A stretch of DNA of 64,000 bases from NCBI GenBank assembly GCA_022266195.1, contig WHVY01000007.1, forward strand, positions 3,534,001-3,598,000, in the 5' to 3' direction. A program made the position numbers and the translations under genes. Of the stretch, positions 1 to 10,946 are shown piece after piece. Source of the stretch: Tetranychus cinnabarinus. Taxonomy: Eukaryota > Arthropoda > Arachnida > Trombidiformes > Tetranychidae. The notes below the pieces were generated by a model that was given only the letters and a program-made list of their open reading frames with translations, did not search any database and was not told the origin of the DNA. Position 1 is the stretch's first letter. Each line of letters begins with the position of its first letter.

Positions 1-4
1 TACA

Positions 5-431
5 GCATACTGTTCATTGAAAGCAGCCTTGGACATGGTTGTCAAAACTTTGAATCTTGAGTTGGGTCCAAAAGGTGTTCGCATCAATAATGTCAGGTAT
101 AATACACATTACTTATTCAATAGCTCAACATTCACCTAAATTTTATCGTTTGTTTTTCCATTTCTTAAATTTCAGTCCTGCATACACCGAAACTGCTATG
201 TTGAGCAAGGGAATCGAAGATTTGATGCCACAAATAAGGAAACGAGTCGCTGAAACTTATCCTCTTGGAAGAATCGGTGAATCTGAAGACGTTTCCAATG
301 CAATAGTCTTTCTTGCCTCTGATATGGCATCTTTCATCAGTGGTTCCTGTTTGCCTGTAGATGGTGGATCACTTGATGGATCCTACACTCACACTCCACC
401 AGATATCATGAAAATGATTTTGAGTAAATAG
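5..431 (+). CDS. Short-chain dehydrogenase/reductase, 3' end (SDR copy A)
   Basis: This is the C-terminal part of a classical SDR, an NAD(P)-dependent oxidoreductase with a Rossmann fold. The 5' part lies left of the window. Coding segments are 5-96 and 176-431, joined by a 79 bp GT-AG intron (97-175); the split codon AG|T restores the frame. The visible protein starts with the catalytic YxxxK motif (YCSLK, near position 8), followed by the LELGPKGVRINNV stretch typical of SDRs. After the intron come a PAYTETAM segment and the usual C-terminal FLASDMASFISGSCLPVDGG motif. The reading frame is open to the stop, so this copy looks functional as far as it can be seen. An AATAAA at 494-499 could be its poly(A) signal. 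Three broken relatives lie at 6, 17 and 21 kb. The substrate cannot be told from sequence. Confidence 0.85.
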
Positions 432-1113
432 TTGATGTCATCATATTATGATTGTGATGAAAAGTGGGTTTACGGTGTACTGTTAATCATATAAATAAAT
501 AGACAAGCTTGAATCGATTCATATTAAGAGTTCATTTACACAAGTTTTCACCATAAATCAAGGTTTAGGGACAAGTTTAAACAATTATTAAGGCATATTT
601 AAATTATTTAAACAAAATTCACACTCATTAAGTCATGAAATCACAACTTGTTAGCAGAATTGTAACAAAATTGGTTTCTTATAAGAGTGTGAAATTTGAT
701 TCAACCGCTCAGAATCAGCTGTTATCTAACAAACCGGTAAAATTGTTTACCAATGAAACTCCTGGATTATTTTATTTTATTGAAGTTTAATAATTAAATT
801 TTATCAAAAAACTGTCTCTGTATTTTTAAAACCGAATTTTTGTCCTTTCAGCTCCAATTTCATCACGGTAATACATCATAAATGACAAAGGAAAGGTATT
901 TGTATTAGCACGTCAATCTAAATACTCAACATGTGATTGAAAGTGAACAGTGCCTTGTGTTTTTATTCATCATTGACACACCTCATTAATGAGTGTAATT
1001 ATTACATTTGTGGTTATTTTTGACTGTCAATAGTTGCTGTTAAGCTTATCAAAATTCCTTCAACTGTTTGACTAATTTTCCGTGCATACAAGTGTGATCT
1101 TTTCAATACCGAA
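432..1113. other. Intergenic spacer between SDR copy A and AP5M1
   Basis: No gene is seen. The first ~260 bases are the 3' flank of SDR copy A and match, with indels, 17978-18255 downstream of SDR copy C. That match stops abruptly near 690, where the copy joins PH-gene sequence. The rest is AT-rich and probably holds the AP5M1 promoter; no clear TATA box was recognised. Confidence 0.5.
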
Positions 1114-2989
1114 ATGGCCTTAATTGCTATCTGGATGGTTTCTATAGAGAACCGGTCAATATTATTTCGTCGATATTTCCCCAGTAATGGAACCAAAGCG
1201 AGTGACGGTAAAATGGTTGCAATGTTGACAATGAAGGAGGAAAGCCAGTTCGTATCTGGACTGATGAGTTCTTTAGGAATCGATAGTTCGTTTTCCAATG
1301 CATCTAACTCCGACTCTGAGTATTCATTTTCATTCGATTGTACCCAAATCAATCAATTACCAGCTTTGGGATTCAACCTTAAAGGCTACAAGCTATGGCC
1401 CATTATTGTATTGGAACATAAAGGAATCCTTTTCTGTGGTTTGCCTGTTGTAAATAACACGTCATCCAATTTAATTGATCATATTGGAGTTTCTGTGACA
1501 GTATCAACGTTACATGCATTAATAAACCATTTCTCTAAAGACAATGTGAGTTTTGAAATGGGCTAAGATCACAGATAATTGATATTTATTTTAGCTGTCA
1601 TGTGATATACTCCAGCAAATCAATCAATTGTGTTGATCATCAAACAGTGAATTGTGATGCTATTGACGATTATCAGGATAGTAGTGTGAAGGCTGGTAAC
1701 TTATAAATTTATTGCGAGCGGGATAGTCGATTATTTTCATTACTATTACAAGCACGGAAAATTAATCAACTCTCTTCGCTAGCTAATTCTTGATTCTGTT
1801 TCACTGCAATAACTTTGCTTTAGTTTTACAATTGTATCTTTAGCTATTCATTAATTTTCCGTATCGATGTCTATACAATTTTCACTTCAAAAGCTTTACT
1901 CAATTATTTTTACTGATTTCGTCTTTACATTAATCTGTTTTTATGCCCTCCTACTATTTATTGCTATATGATCTCAATTTTCAATTATGAATGTTGAATT
2001 TGTTAACTAATTTCATTTCATTTTATTTTTAGAGGTTGTTTCTTCTCGAAGATTATTTCACCAAGAATCTTCCCTTTGGCTCCCAAATCACTAATCCATA
2101 TGAATTGGAAGATGATACGTTCAACAAGACTGACTCTGAAACAAAAGCGTCCACTTCATCCTCCTCCACATCGTCATCAAAACAAGAATTGGTTCTTACA
2201 GTTCGAGTAACTGAGTTCATCTCGTCCTCTGAGCCAGACCATGAAATGATCCATGGAACTGTTTACATTACAAATAATATTGTCTTCTCTGGTAATCCTT
2301 TATTAACCTACAGAGTTGATAATCTAAATGAGCTTAATCCAATCTTGTCACCTCATTGTTGGCTTAATAACAGTAACTTTTCCTCTTCGATATCATCATC
2401 ATCTTCATCGACATCTTCTTCTCCGGCTTCTGTATCTTCATCATCCTTTTCTTGTATATGCTCTAAACTCAATTCCAAAGCTTTAAGATTTTTCCATTAT
2501 AAATGCAACCCAGGATTAATATCTGAACCATTCCTTCAGTACAACTATAGTCTGACACGAAAGAGTGACTTGAATTGCCATCTTGATATGTCCATCACAA
2601 TTAAAAAAGCCAATTTGATGAGATTCCATTCTTTCAGGATTAACTTCAATCGACTACCTCAAAGTATAATCAGTCGTTTATCCAATTGTGCACCAAGCCA
2701 AGGACAGCTTCATATGGACAAACAAAGTGGTTTTTATTGGATTGTTGGAACTAAAATACCTAAAAGTGGAAAATTAAAGTTAAATGCTGATATAAATTGT
2801 CAAACTCTTTCAGCTGACCAATTTGATGCTTCGGCAGTCTTCAGAGTAGACAATTATACTCATGGATTCCCGAGACCTCGTGGTGAAAACTTTACTCTAA
2901 GCGACAACCTTTATTCAATCAATTTTAAATTAATGCCCCAACTAACACTGGCAACATTTGATTATCGACTCAGAGCAACTCTTATTTAA
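1114..2989 (+). CDS. AP5M1: AP-5 complex subunit mu-1
   Basis: Two exons, 1114-1545 and 2033-2989, joined in phase 0 (donor GTGAGT at 1546, acceptor TTTTTAG at 2032), encode 462 aa; the human protein has about 490. AP-5 is an adaptor complex of late endosomes and lysosomes acting with spatacsin and spastizin. The N-terminus IAIWMVS aligns with the start of vertebrate AP5M1. The exon 1 motif LWPIIVLEHKGILFCGLPVV matches the conserved LWPVVAFL...ACVPLV segment. Exon 2 opens with LLEDYFTKNLPFG, like the vertebrate LLLQACPFG segment. A mu-homology region follows, including GFYWIVGTKIPKSGKL, which aligns with the vertebrate WIIGQKFPKS segment. Serine-rich low-complexity tracts near residues 185 and 265 are insertions relative to vertebrates, and the last ~35 residues are diverged. 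ATG at 1114 fits the family start. The assignment rests on remembered family sequence, not a search. Confidence 0.85.
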
Positions 2990-4153
2990 GCTTGTCAAAT
3001 CATTAATTAGTCAAATGAAACATATCCTCATGTATTAAATATATTTAAAAAACAAACTTGATAGTCCACTGATCTTGAAAGCGAATGAGATTTGGAAATG
3101 AAAATTTTAATCAAATTTTGATCCGAAATGGAAACCAGAATATCAATTAGAATTGGAATGAAGAAGAAAAAAGATGTTCACAATGTTATTACAGCAATAA
3201 CATATTTATAAATAGTATTCAATGTTGGATTGAAATGAAAAATTTTACACTTTTTTCATCTTTCAATTTCTAAACAGTTTAATCTGTTTTATCTTAATGC
3301 TTAACTGTCGGCTCAATTCTTATTACTTACAACTTGTTAATATTATAAACAGCTTTTGAAGCCTTTGACTTCAAGGCTAAACTTTATAGCAGCTCCAGCC
3401 ATCTAGTGGTCTCACCAAATCAGTTCTTAAATATTTCATCGTTATTGAGTAATTTTAAATCATCTTACATAATTTAATCACATTATTCGAGTAAAATTTT
3501 TCACAGTTACAAGCAACAAAACACAAGACGATGATAAGAATCCATCTTAACAAAACAAGTCCTTGAGATGTGCACTTGTTGATGAACAGGATATGAGGAA
3601 GATTGAATAACTCGTATATCATGTGGTTATAGGCTTCGCTTCAACTCTACCAATTTACAGACGTAAGTTTAAAAACATCAACAGAGAGTTTTTTATCTGT
3701 TAACTTTCAATTTCAAATTTTTATTTTTATTTTTCAGAGCAAACTATTTTCATGCATAATTCCAATCAAACCTTTATCTGGCAAGATTATTCCGTTATTT
3801 TGTCCAACATTGATCCGGTTCAACAGTGAAAACGAGTCTTATCTCATCTATTGATAATGATTCCATTCGCAAGTATCACTATTCGAACTCCTCAACTTTA
3901 TCTCAATGTATTATGATAAGGTAATGTAATAATATCATGTCTCAGTTCGTCTTCGCCGTTCCCGGATCTAAATTAATCTCACATGATTGAGGCACAAAAG
4001 CAAATGGATGATAATCGCGCATAATCATTTCGTCAATGAAAGTGTTGAGACAACAACATGAAGTGTATTTAAGCTTCACTCTTTTCAGCTCAATCATTCA
4101 TAATTTCAACATCTACAACTCAACTACCCTGTGAAATCAATTTACAAGCTGAA
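2990..4153. other. Intergenic spacer before the UGT gene
   Basis: No gene was recognised. It holds the AP5M1 3' flank and the upstream region of the UGT gene. A TTTTTATTTTTCAG polypyrimidine-AG near 3720-3738 could be a splice acceptor of a non-coding UGT 5' exon, but no coding frame supports it. Confidence 0.4.
4065..4100 (+). promoter_or_regulatory. Possible UGT core promoter (TATA-like)
   Basis: TATTTAA at 4065-4072 lies about 25-30 bases before an initiator-like TCAATCATTCA and about 85 bases before the UGT start codon. The spacing fits an arthropod TATA promoter. This is inference; no transcript data are available. Confidence 0.35.
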
Positions 4154-5587
4154 ATGCCAACTTATCGTTTCTTAGCAGTTGCACTGGATGCGTAAGTATT
4201 GCCAGTAATCATTCAATTTTTTGTGTTTATTTTTTACTTTCATTGTTTGTTCCTTAAAAAAGCGACTCTATTCGATGTTCTAAAAGGTTTTACAACTTCT
4301 TTTTTCAGCCCTGGACATGTGCATTCAATTTTGGGATTTTCTGAAGCTCTAAAGGCTGCCGGTCATGAAGTGTGTTTGGCTCATCGTGAGAAGTACAGAT
4401 CTTTAGCTGAAAAGAGAGGAGTGTCATTCATTCCGTTTGGTGGAGATTTTGCTGATTCTAATGCAGATGAACTAATGATCAATTTGATTGATGCGTGTGC
4501 CGATAAATTTCGTAAAGAGCCATTGGAATGTTTCCGTGAAATGGCCAAGTTTGCCAGCGCAGGCCTTGCAGACACAGAAGCTCAATTCATGGCCTTTTTT
4601 GAGCCCTTGAATAAAATAATAACTGAAAGATGCAACGAGTTTGATGCTATCATCTCTGACATGCCAGGACCGCTACTCCGCATTTACGATCATTTGATCC
4701 CTTGGTTTCCACTTGTCTCAACTGCTCCATTAGCATTGTATCCATCTGGTCCTCCATTCAGTTCTGGTTACTCAGTCAACAGTGATAAATCTAAATGGAT
4801 CGAGTTCAGAGATGTTTATAACAAAGCTCATGCAACCTTACTCAAATTACCTAGTCATCTGATGGAAGCCATGGGTATTCCGGAATTTGATCTTGATTCA
4901 TTTGACCTGGGAAAGTATATTGATCATGTACAATCTGTTGGCTTTTACCATTATCCTGCCGACTTGGACTTCACTGAATGTGCTCCGGTCCGACCCAATT
5001 GGCATAGAATCGATTGTTGGATTCGTAAACAAGAAGTTGATACAGAATTTGTTATACCAGAAAAATTACAAGATAAACCGGGTAAACTTATCTACTTCTC
5101 GTTGGGAACATTAGCATCTGCTGATATAACCATGATGAAAAAGTTGATTGCTATTCTAGCCAAGTCACCGCATCGATTCATCGTCTCTAAAGGGTCTCGA
5201 GGTGATAGACTCGAATTGGCTGACAACATGTGGGGTGAAAATTACGTCAATCAAATCAAGATAATTGAAAAGGTTGATCTGGTCATAACTCATGGAGGGA
5301 ACAATACGTTTATGGAAACACTTTATTATGGAAAACCCATGATTGTCATTCCCTATTTTTATGATCAATATGATAATGCACAACGAGTTGTTGAAAAAAA
5401 TATTGGTTTCCGTATCAATCCATATGAAATTGAGGAAGAGCCTCTTCTTGATTGTATTGAAAAAGCAATTGGAGATCATGAACTGAAGAATAGAATCAAA
5501 GCCATTTCACAAAATATGAGAAATTCAAATAGTCTATCTGAAGCCATCAAGCTGATTGAACAACAAATTGAAAAATTTGAAAAATAA
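4154..5587 (+). CDS. UDP-glycosyltransferase, spider-mite (bacterial-origin) type
   Basis: Exon 1 is 4154-4191 (12 codons plus 2 bases) and exon 2 is 4309-5587; the GT-AG intron is 117 bp (GTAAGT donor, TTTTTTCAG acceptor). Together they encode 438 aa. The GC|C codon gives the N-terminal PGHVHS motif, the usual nucleotide-binding loop start of GT-B glycosyltransferases. The C-terminal half carries LIYFSLGTLAS and the donor-binding signature region ending VITHGGNNTFMETLYYGKPM, with DQYDNAQR after it. There is no signal peptide and no C-terminal membrane anchor, unlike the usual animal ER-bound UGTs, so the enzyme is probably cytosolic. Spider mites have a large UGT family of bacterial origin linked to detoxification of plant compounds and acaricides. 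The reaction is transfer of sugar from a UDP-sugar to a small lipophilic acceptor; the acceptor is unknown. An AATAAA at 5823-5828 may end the transcript. Confidence 0.93.
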
Positions 5588-6023
5588 TCAGACGCAAAAG
5601 TTGCAATGAAATTTGTTTCAATTTCTGGCCTCTTATCAATTTGATTATGTTGTGAGAGTTAAAAAATTTATGAAAATGAATAATATGGTACAAATAACAA
5701 CTAATAGTGTGAGATAATTTGGTCATGGACAATTTAGTGTGGAGCCCCTCGAAAAATATTAATACACTGTATAAACTTGAATGTTTCATGCCTTTACAAT
5801 TTTCTATCAATTAATTGTACAAAATAAAAATAAAGTTATCAAAATAATTTTCCCACTTATTTTTTCAACCTTCGGTTTAAATCAGGTTAAGTTAATATTT
5901 GCAAGAAGATGAGCAAATGATGAATAAAATGGATAAAACTGTAACTCTAACTGTAAGATTAGCTCCCAGCTCAGAATATTAAAAAATTTTCTGATTATTC
6001 AATCTGTTTAAATTGCAAGAGTT
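5588..6023. other. UGT 3' flank
   Basis: No gene is seen. The UGT 3' untranslated region probably ends just after the AATAAA run at 5823-5832. Homology to the SDR family starts near 6024. Confidence 0.45.
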
Positions 6024-6650
6024 GATAAAGTTGTTGGTGAATGTCAATCTCATTCACCAAATGAATCTGTAGTGAGATAATTTCATAGGGGTTCACACCA
6101 TGTGCCGATAATCTGATTATTATGTTTTAACTCTTCTGTTAATCACATTTGCAGATCCTTGGAGTGGTTGGTAAAACGATGTTTTTGTCGAGTCTTAATT
6201 GATACTACTATTGAACAATTAGGTCGACTGGATGTTCTTGTTAATAATGCAGGATATCAAAGCCTGTTTCTCTCGATGATCCAGTTGAAAAGTTCATTTC
6301 TGGTTTATCCTCCTCATTTGGTCAAGAAAAAGGGTAATATCAATGTCTCGAGTAGTTCTGGTCAATTCAGCTTCAATTCAAGTTCAGTAAGTTTAACTTG
6401 AGCAAGGGAATCGAAACTTAAAGCCACTTATTAGGAAACGATTCGCTGAAACTTATCCTCTTGGAAGAATCGGTGAATCTGAAGACGTTTCCAATGCAAT
6501 AGTCTTTCTTGCCTCTGATATGGCATCTTTCATCAGTGGTTCCTGTTTGCCTGTAGATGGTGGATCACTTGATGGATCCTACACTCACACTCCACCAGAT
6601 ATCATGAAAATGATTTTGAGTAAATAGTTGTTTGATGTTACCATATTTTG
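6024..6650 (+). pseudogene. SDR pseudogene (copy B), internally deleted
   Basis: Fragments of the same SDR family as copy A appear in order: a VVGECQS-like segment at ~6030, an intron remnant ending TTTGCAG near 6153, the LGRLDVLVNNAG segment at ~6215-6252, an INVSSSSGQF segment at ~6340, then a jump at ~6400 straight into the C-terminal exon (6400-6627). The section with catalytic YxxxK is missing. The joined region carries in-frame stops (TGA after SLT, TAA in GIET). From ~6428 the sequence is nearly identical to copy A 242-500, including the 3' flank, so the C-terminal part was copied recently or converted. It follows the UGT gene directly but is unrelated to it. Confidence 0.8.
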
Positions 6651-6813
6651 ATTGTGATGAAAAGTGGGTTTACGGTGTACTGTTAATCATATAAATAAAT
6701 TAGACAAGCTTGAATCAATTCATATTAAGAGTTCATTTAATCCTAATTAATCCTTTACTAATTAATAAGACAATTCAATTAAATAATTTTCCATCGGGTC
6801 ATTAGGATTATAC

Positions 6814-7411
6814 TATTTGGGCTGTAAATGTACGAAGAGACAACTTATTCAACAAAACAAACTCATCTCAACCCATTTCTTGGTAAATAAACCATTTTTC
6901 TGGTTGAAGTTGCAAACAGAATGCAAAGAATGCTGCAAAAGGCTCGAACATTTCAGTAAAGAGTTGAGACTTGATCAGTTTGTAAGGACATAAAAACTGA
7001 TTCATTTGGTACTATTAAATAATTCATCCGATGCATGGTTTTTGAGATAATCGAGGTCAAATTTGAAACTTCGATCGCCTTTTCTTCAGCTATGGAAGTA
7101 GATCTTTTCATGAAACTCACATCAAAGATGTAACTTTTGATGGGCAATCAGAAAATGGTCTTATTTTGAGAAATAAGTTTTTAAATTTTCAAATAAATCT
7201 TTAAAACATATCAAGTTCGATTTTTAGTTAAACTTGTCGCATTCCGTGACCGTAATATTTAGAGAACTAAAACTTATGATTCGTTGGTGAATTGTTATTA
7301 CACATCTTGAGTTGAATGCTTTTTTCAATTCAACCAACAGTTCTCTTGATTTTGGCCATTAGTCTAAAAACTTTGGACCTCAATATTTCGAGAATGGCAT
7401 CACCTACGATC
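6814..7411 (-). repeat. Left arm of a long inverted repeat
   Basis: This ~598 bp segment is the reverse complement of 7684-8281, with only one mismatch noticed near the inner end. Both arms contain the same 64-codon open frame (6953-7147 on minus, 7948-8142 on plus), which argues for near-identity over that stretch. No transposase frame or clear target-site duplication was seen. It could be a foldback or MITE-like element or a recent inverted duplication. Confidence 0.88.
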
Positions 7412-7683
7412 AACATTCTTTAACTAATTACAAGATATTTGGATAGGCTACAATAAAATTGAAATTTTAGATAATTTAAGATCGTACAAAAAAAGTCATA
7501 GCATTTTATTAATTGCTTTGTCAGATTTTAGACTTAGTTTACATAGTTGCTTGGTTACCAAACACAAATTTTAAGCGTCAGAAGAATATTCCTTATTAAA
7601 TGAATTGGATTAGATTTGATTCGATGTTTAATCAAATATTGTTATAGCCCATAATGGAATCTAATCTTCCGTGAGAGAATAAT
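7412..7683. other. Spacer (loop) of the long inverted repeat
   Basis: About 272 bp lie between the two arms. No gene is seen. Short stretches, such as a poly-A tract near 7485 followed by GTCATAGCATTTTA, recur in inverse orientation near 8480-8510, so the loop is made of material from the same repeat family. Confidence 0.7.
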
Positions 7684-8281
7684 GATCGTAAGTGATGCCA
7701 TTCTCGAAATATTGAGGTCCAAAGTTTTTAGACTAATGGCCAAAATCAAGAGAACTGTTGGTTGAATTGAAAAAAGCATTCAACTCAAGATGTGTAATAA
7801 CAATTCACCAACGAATCATAAGTTTTAGTTCTCTAAATATTACGGTCACGGAATGCGACAAGTTTAACTAAAAATCGAACTTGATATGTTTTAAAGATTT
7901 ATTTGAAAATTTAAAAACTTATTTCTCAAAATAAGACCATTTTCTGATTGCCCATCAAAAGTTACATCTTTGATGTGAGTTTCATGAAAAGATCTACTTC
8001 CATAGCTGAAGAAAAGGCGATCGAAGTTTCAAATTTGACCTCGATTATCTCAAAAACCATGCATCGGATGAATTATTTAATAGTACCAAATGAATCAGTT
8101 TTTATGTCCTTACAAACTGATCAAGTCTCAACTCTTTACTGAAATGTTCGAGCCTTTTGCAGCATTCTTTGCATTCTGTTTGCAACTTCAACCAGAAAAA
8201 TGGTTTATTTACCAAGAAATGGGTTGAGATGAGTTTGTTTTGTTGAATAAGTTGTCTCTTCGTACATTTACAGCCCAAATA
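7684..8281 (+). repeat. Right arm of a long inverted repeat
   Basis: Reverse complement of 6814-7411. Transcription through both arms and the loop would give a hairpin with a stem of about 600 bp. The outer ends meet in TATTTGG (6814) and CCAAATA (8281). Confidence 0.88.
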
Positions 8282-8339
8282 TCACAATAAAATGCGCTAA
8301 TGAAAAATTTACAAACTTAATTTGATTATTGAATAGTAA

Positions 8340-8890
8340 AGAATTGAATTGGTTAAAGAATGATGACTCTAGGTGATGCCATTCTCGCAATATCGAAGCT
8401 CAAAGTTTTTAGGTAAATGGTAAAAATCAAGAGAACTATTGTTAAAATATTAAAATCATTTAATCCATGATGTGATCCAATACAAATAAAATGCTATAAC
8501 TTTTTTTGTAGGGTCTTGAATATTTTAATATTTCAATACATTATAGCCCATAAAAATAACTAGTGATTAGTTGGAGAATGATGGTCGTAGGTGACACCAA
8601 TCTCAAAATATTGCGGTCAAAAGTTTTTAAGTTAATGGCCAAAATCAAGATAACTGTCAGTTAAACTGAAAAAGGTATTTGGCCACTGATCTGTACCAAA
8701 AATATTCACACACGCATGATAATTTTAAACTGTCACAGAATGCGACAAGTTCAACTAAAAATCGAACTTGATTTGTTTTAAAGAAAAGCAAAATTTTATT
8801 TCTCAAAATAAGACCATTTTCTGATCGTTCATCAAAAGTTACATCTTTAATGTAAGTTTCATGAAAAAAATCTGTTGAAAAACTTTGAAA
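8340..8890 (+). repeat. Diverged direct copies of the inverted-repeat arm
   Basis: Two degraded copies of right-arm sequence follow the hairpin. 8340-8450 matches the inner end of the arm (GGTGATGCCATTCTCGCAAT and CAAAGTTTTTAGG). 8570-8880 is a longer copy with many substitutions, running from GTGACACCAATCTCAAAATA through GAATGCGACAAGTTCAACTA to TTACATCTTT. They are clearly older than the two arms. Each is preceded by a TTATAGCCCATA-like motif (also near 7643), perhaps a unit boundary. Confidence 0.75.
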
Positions 8891-9336
8891 ACTTTCCATT
8901 CTTTTGAAGTTACTCTAATTATCAGCGCTGACTAACGTGGTTAGTACCCGATTATTTATGTTAGTATAACCATTGGGGGAAATGTGGTGTTTACTGGTTA
9001 TATCAACCATTCCAAGCGGTAATCGTCACAACCTTACTCATCGCCATCAAATGAACAATAATCTGGAAGAAAGACAAGTCTAATTGAGACTTTCAAGAAA
9101 CAGAAACGCTAATTGAGCTTTAAAGATAATAGATGGCGTTAAGTTAATCAAAGTTTTTTACTGACATTGGCGGCGCCTTATAAGCTGCCAGGTTCACCCG
9201 AGCCAACAATAAACATTTACTGACAAGGGAAACAATTGTAATACCAGAAACATTATTTCAATAGGCATTACGATTACTTCCCTTGTAAGATTAACCAAGA
9301 TTAACCGGCAATCTTTGAAGATCAAACTGTATTCAC
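8891..9336. other. Spacer, no gene recognised
   Basis: No open frame or known motif was recognised. It has a short GC-rich stretch near 9170-9190 (GGCGGCGCC followed by GCTGCC) that could fold into a small stem. The duplicated PH-gene block begins at its right end. Confidence 0.4.
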
Positions 9337-10789
9337 AGTTGATTTCAGTCCATCAGGTTCAAAGATAACCTTACATTTTTGAATCTTTAACACACATTTC
9401 AATACAAATTTCAATATTAAATCTCGATTGCACTTCATGAAAATGAAATGTAAAATATAATTGGTTTTTTAATTTAAATATCTTTTACATATTTTTATTT
9501 TACAATCCTTCAATCAGTCTTTACAAGCTTTAAGGCCTTGTTACATGATTATGGGAAATATTTTTGATATTTAAGGTATCCAATCAGCTAATAAATCATT
9601 AACAGACAATCAGCATGAATTGCATGTTCATTGTTAGTTATTAACAGGTACAACAAGCAAAGTGATCATCATTGGTGTTTTATTTCCCTTTTTAAATGGT
9701 TAACATTAGCATAGACCATTTAACTTCAATCTTCCTCATTGTGTTTTAACATGTTGACTTGAAAATTGTGAGATTTCACGAGAAAGGATTAATTTACGAA
9801 TCAATGGTTTGGGTTCAACACATTTCATTGTTAATCAACTGATCAACTAATGGTGAGTTTGCCGTTTCTTACCCAATACTTACAGGGATCCATTGAAAGA
9901 AAGTCTAAAACAAATTGATTGGTGAAACTGAAATGAAACAATTGAAAAATGTTTCCTTTGAACAAATGAATAAATTTTCATCATTTCTTTGATTTTTTAC
10001 AAAATGTCTGATTGCTACTGAAAGAAAAAGCTACTTCATTGTAATGACAATAAGAGACTTCGAGACTCACAAGATTATGATAGAGGGAAGAAAGATATAG
10101 AGGGAATTATAGCGAGTGGGTTATTAATTAAGTCAAAAGATAATGATGAGAAGGAGGAGGAAGAAGGTTAGTGAACAAGATAGAAGGAAGAGAAAAGAAA
10201 CAAAAATCTGTGATCAATGTTGATGATAAATTATGTGCGATCACTACATTGGAGCTATTCATGGTTGAGACGCGAGGGGGAGCCGAGAGTCTTATCAATA
10301 TCAAGTCACCCTTTTCTTTTGCTTTACCTTTTTCCTATCATCTTATTAGTCTCGATCCTCTTTACTCCCTTTTTATAGAAATTTATATTCACTTGAAATT
10401 GCTCTTTCTTTTACTCACTCTTCTATCTTTCTATCCCTCTTTCTCTATCTTTTCCTCTCTCGGTCGGCATCGTCTCTTTTTCTCCTTCTTTTTTCATCTC
10501 TTTCTTTCAATCTTTCATTCAAGTGGCCTCGTTTCATGGTATCCAAGTCTTATTTTGATTGTCCAATTATTTAATAGTTCCTAGTGACACTTGTTGATAC
10601 AATTTCATGTAATCCTTGTTTTCACCAATTGGTTTTTCTGGTTCCTTCTGGTTGTTTGTAAGTTGCTCAATTGTTCAATGGATTAACCTTGTAAATTATC
10701 TTTGTTTCTTGTTAACATATTTGCACTTGAGAACCAACTCATATTTTTTCCGTGTTGTCTTCCAATTTTATTATTCCAATCAACTTTAG

Positions 10790-10946
10790 TTGGGCCTAAG
10801 TTTGGATAAGAAAATATTGTGGTCAAATCAATTTGGATTATTATGATGTTTGTGAACCATTGAGTGATAATGACAAAGGACTCAAGTATTCATTTTTAAT
10901 TTACTCTTCATTGGCATCCATATCATCCTCATCGAAATCAGCTCAG
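10790..10946 (+). pseudogene. Copied PH-domain exon 2, frameshifted
   Basis: This is 157 bp against 156 bp in the parent exon at 27505-27660, with acceptor- and donor-like ends kept (ACTTTAG before it, GCTCAG|GTAA after it). One extra base in the AAGAAAATATTG stretch shifts the frame after about eight codons, so it cannot encode the PH strand pair that the parent does. No other PH exon accompanies it. Confidence 0.8.

Noticed and set aside
1014..1352. Minus-strand open frame opposite AP5M1 exon 1
   Set aside because: It is a shadow of the well-supported AP5M1 coding strand.
6953..8142. 64-residue open frame present on both strands (6953-7147 minus, 7948-8142 plus)
   Set aside because: It is the same frame in the two arms of the inverted repeat, matches no family I know, and its counterpart in the diverged copy at 8570-8880 is not kept. 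Treated as repeat DNA.
10171..10584. 137-codon open frame left of MLK
   Set aside because: It lies on a pyrimidine-rich tract giving Ser/Phe/Leu-rich low-complexity sequence, and the duplicate at 26.9 kb does not keep the frame.
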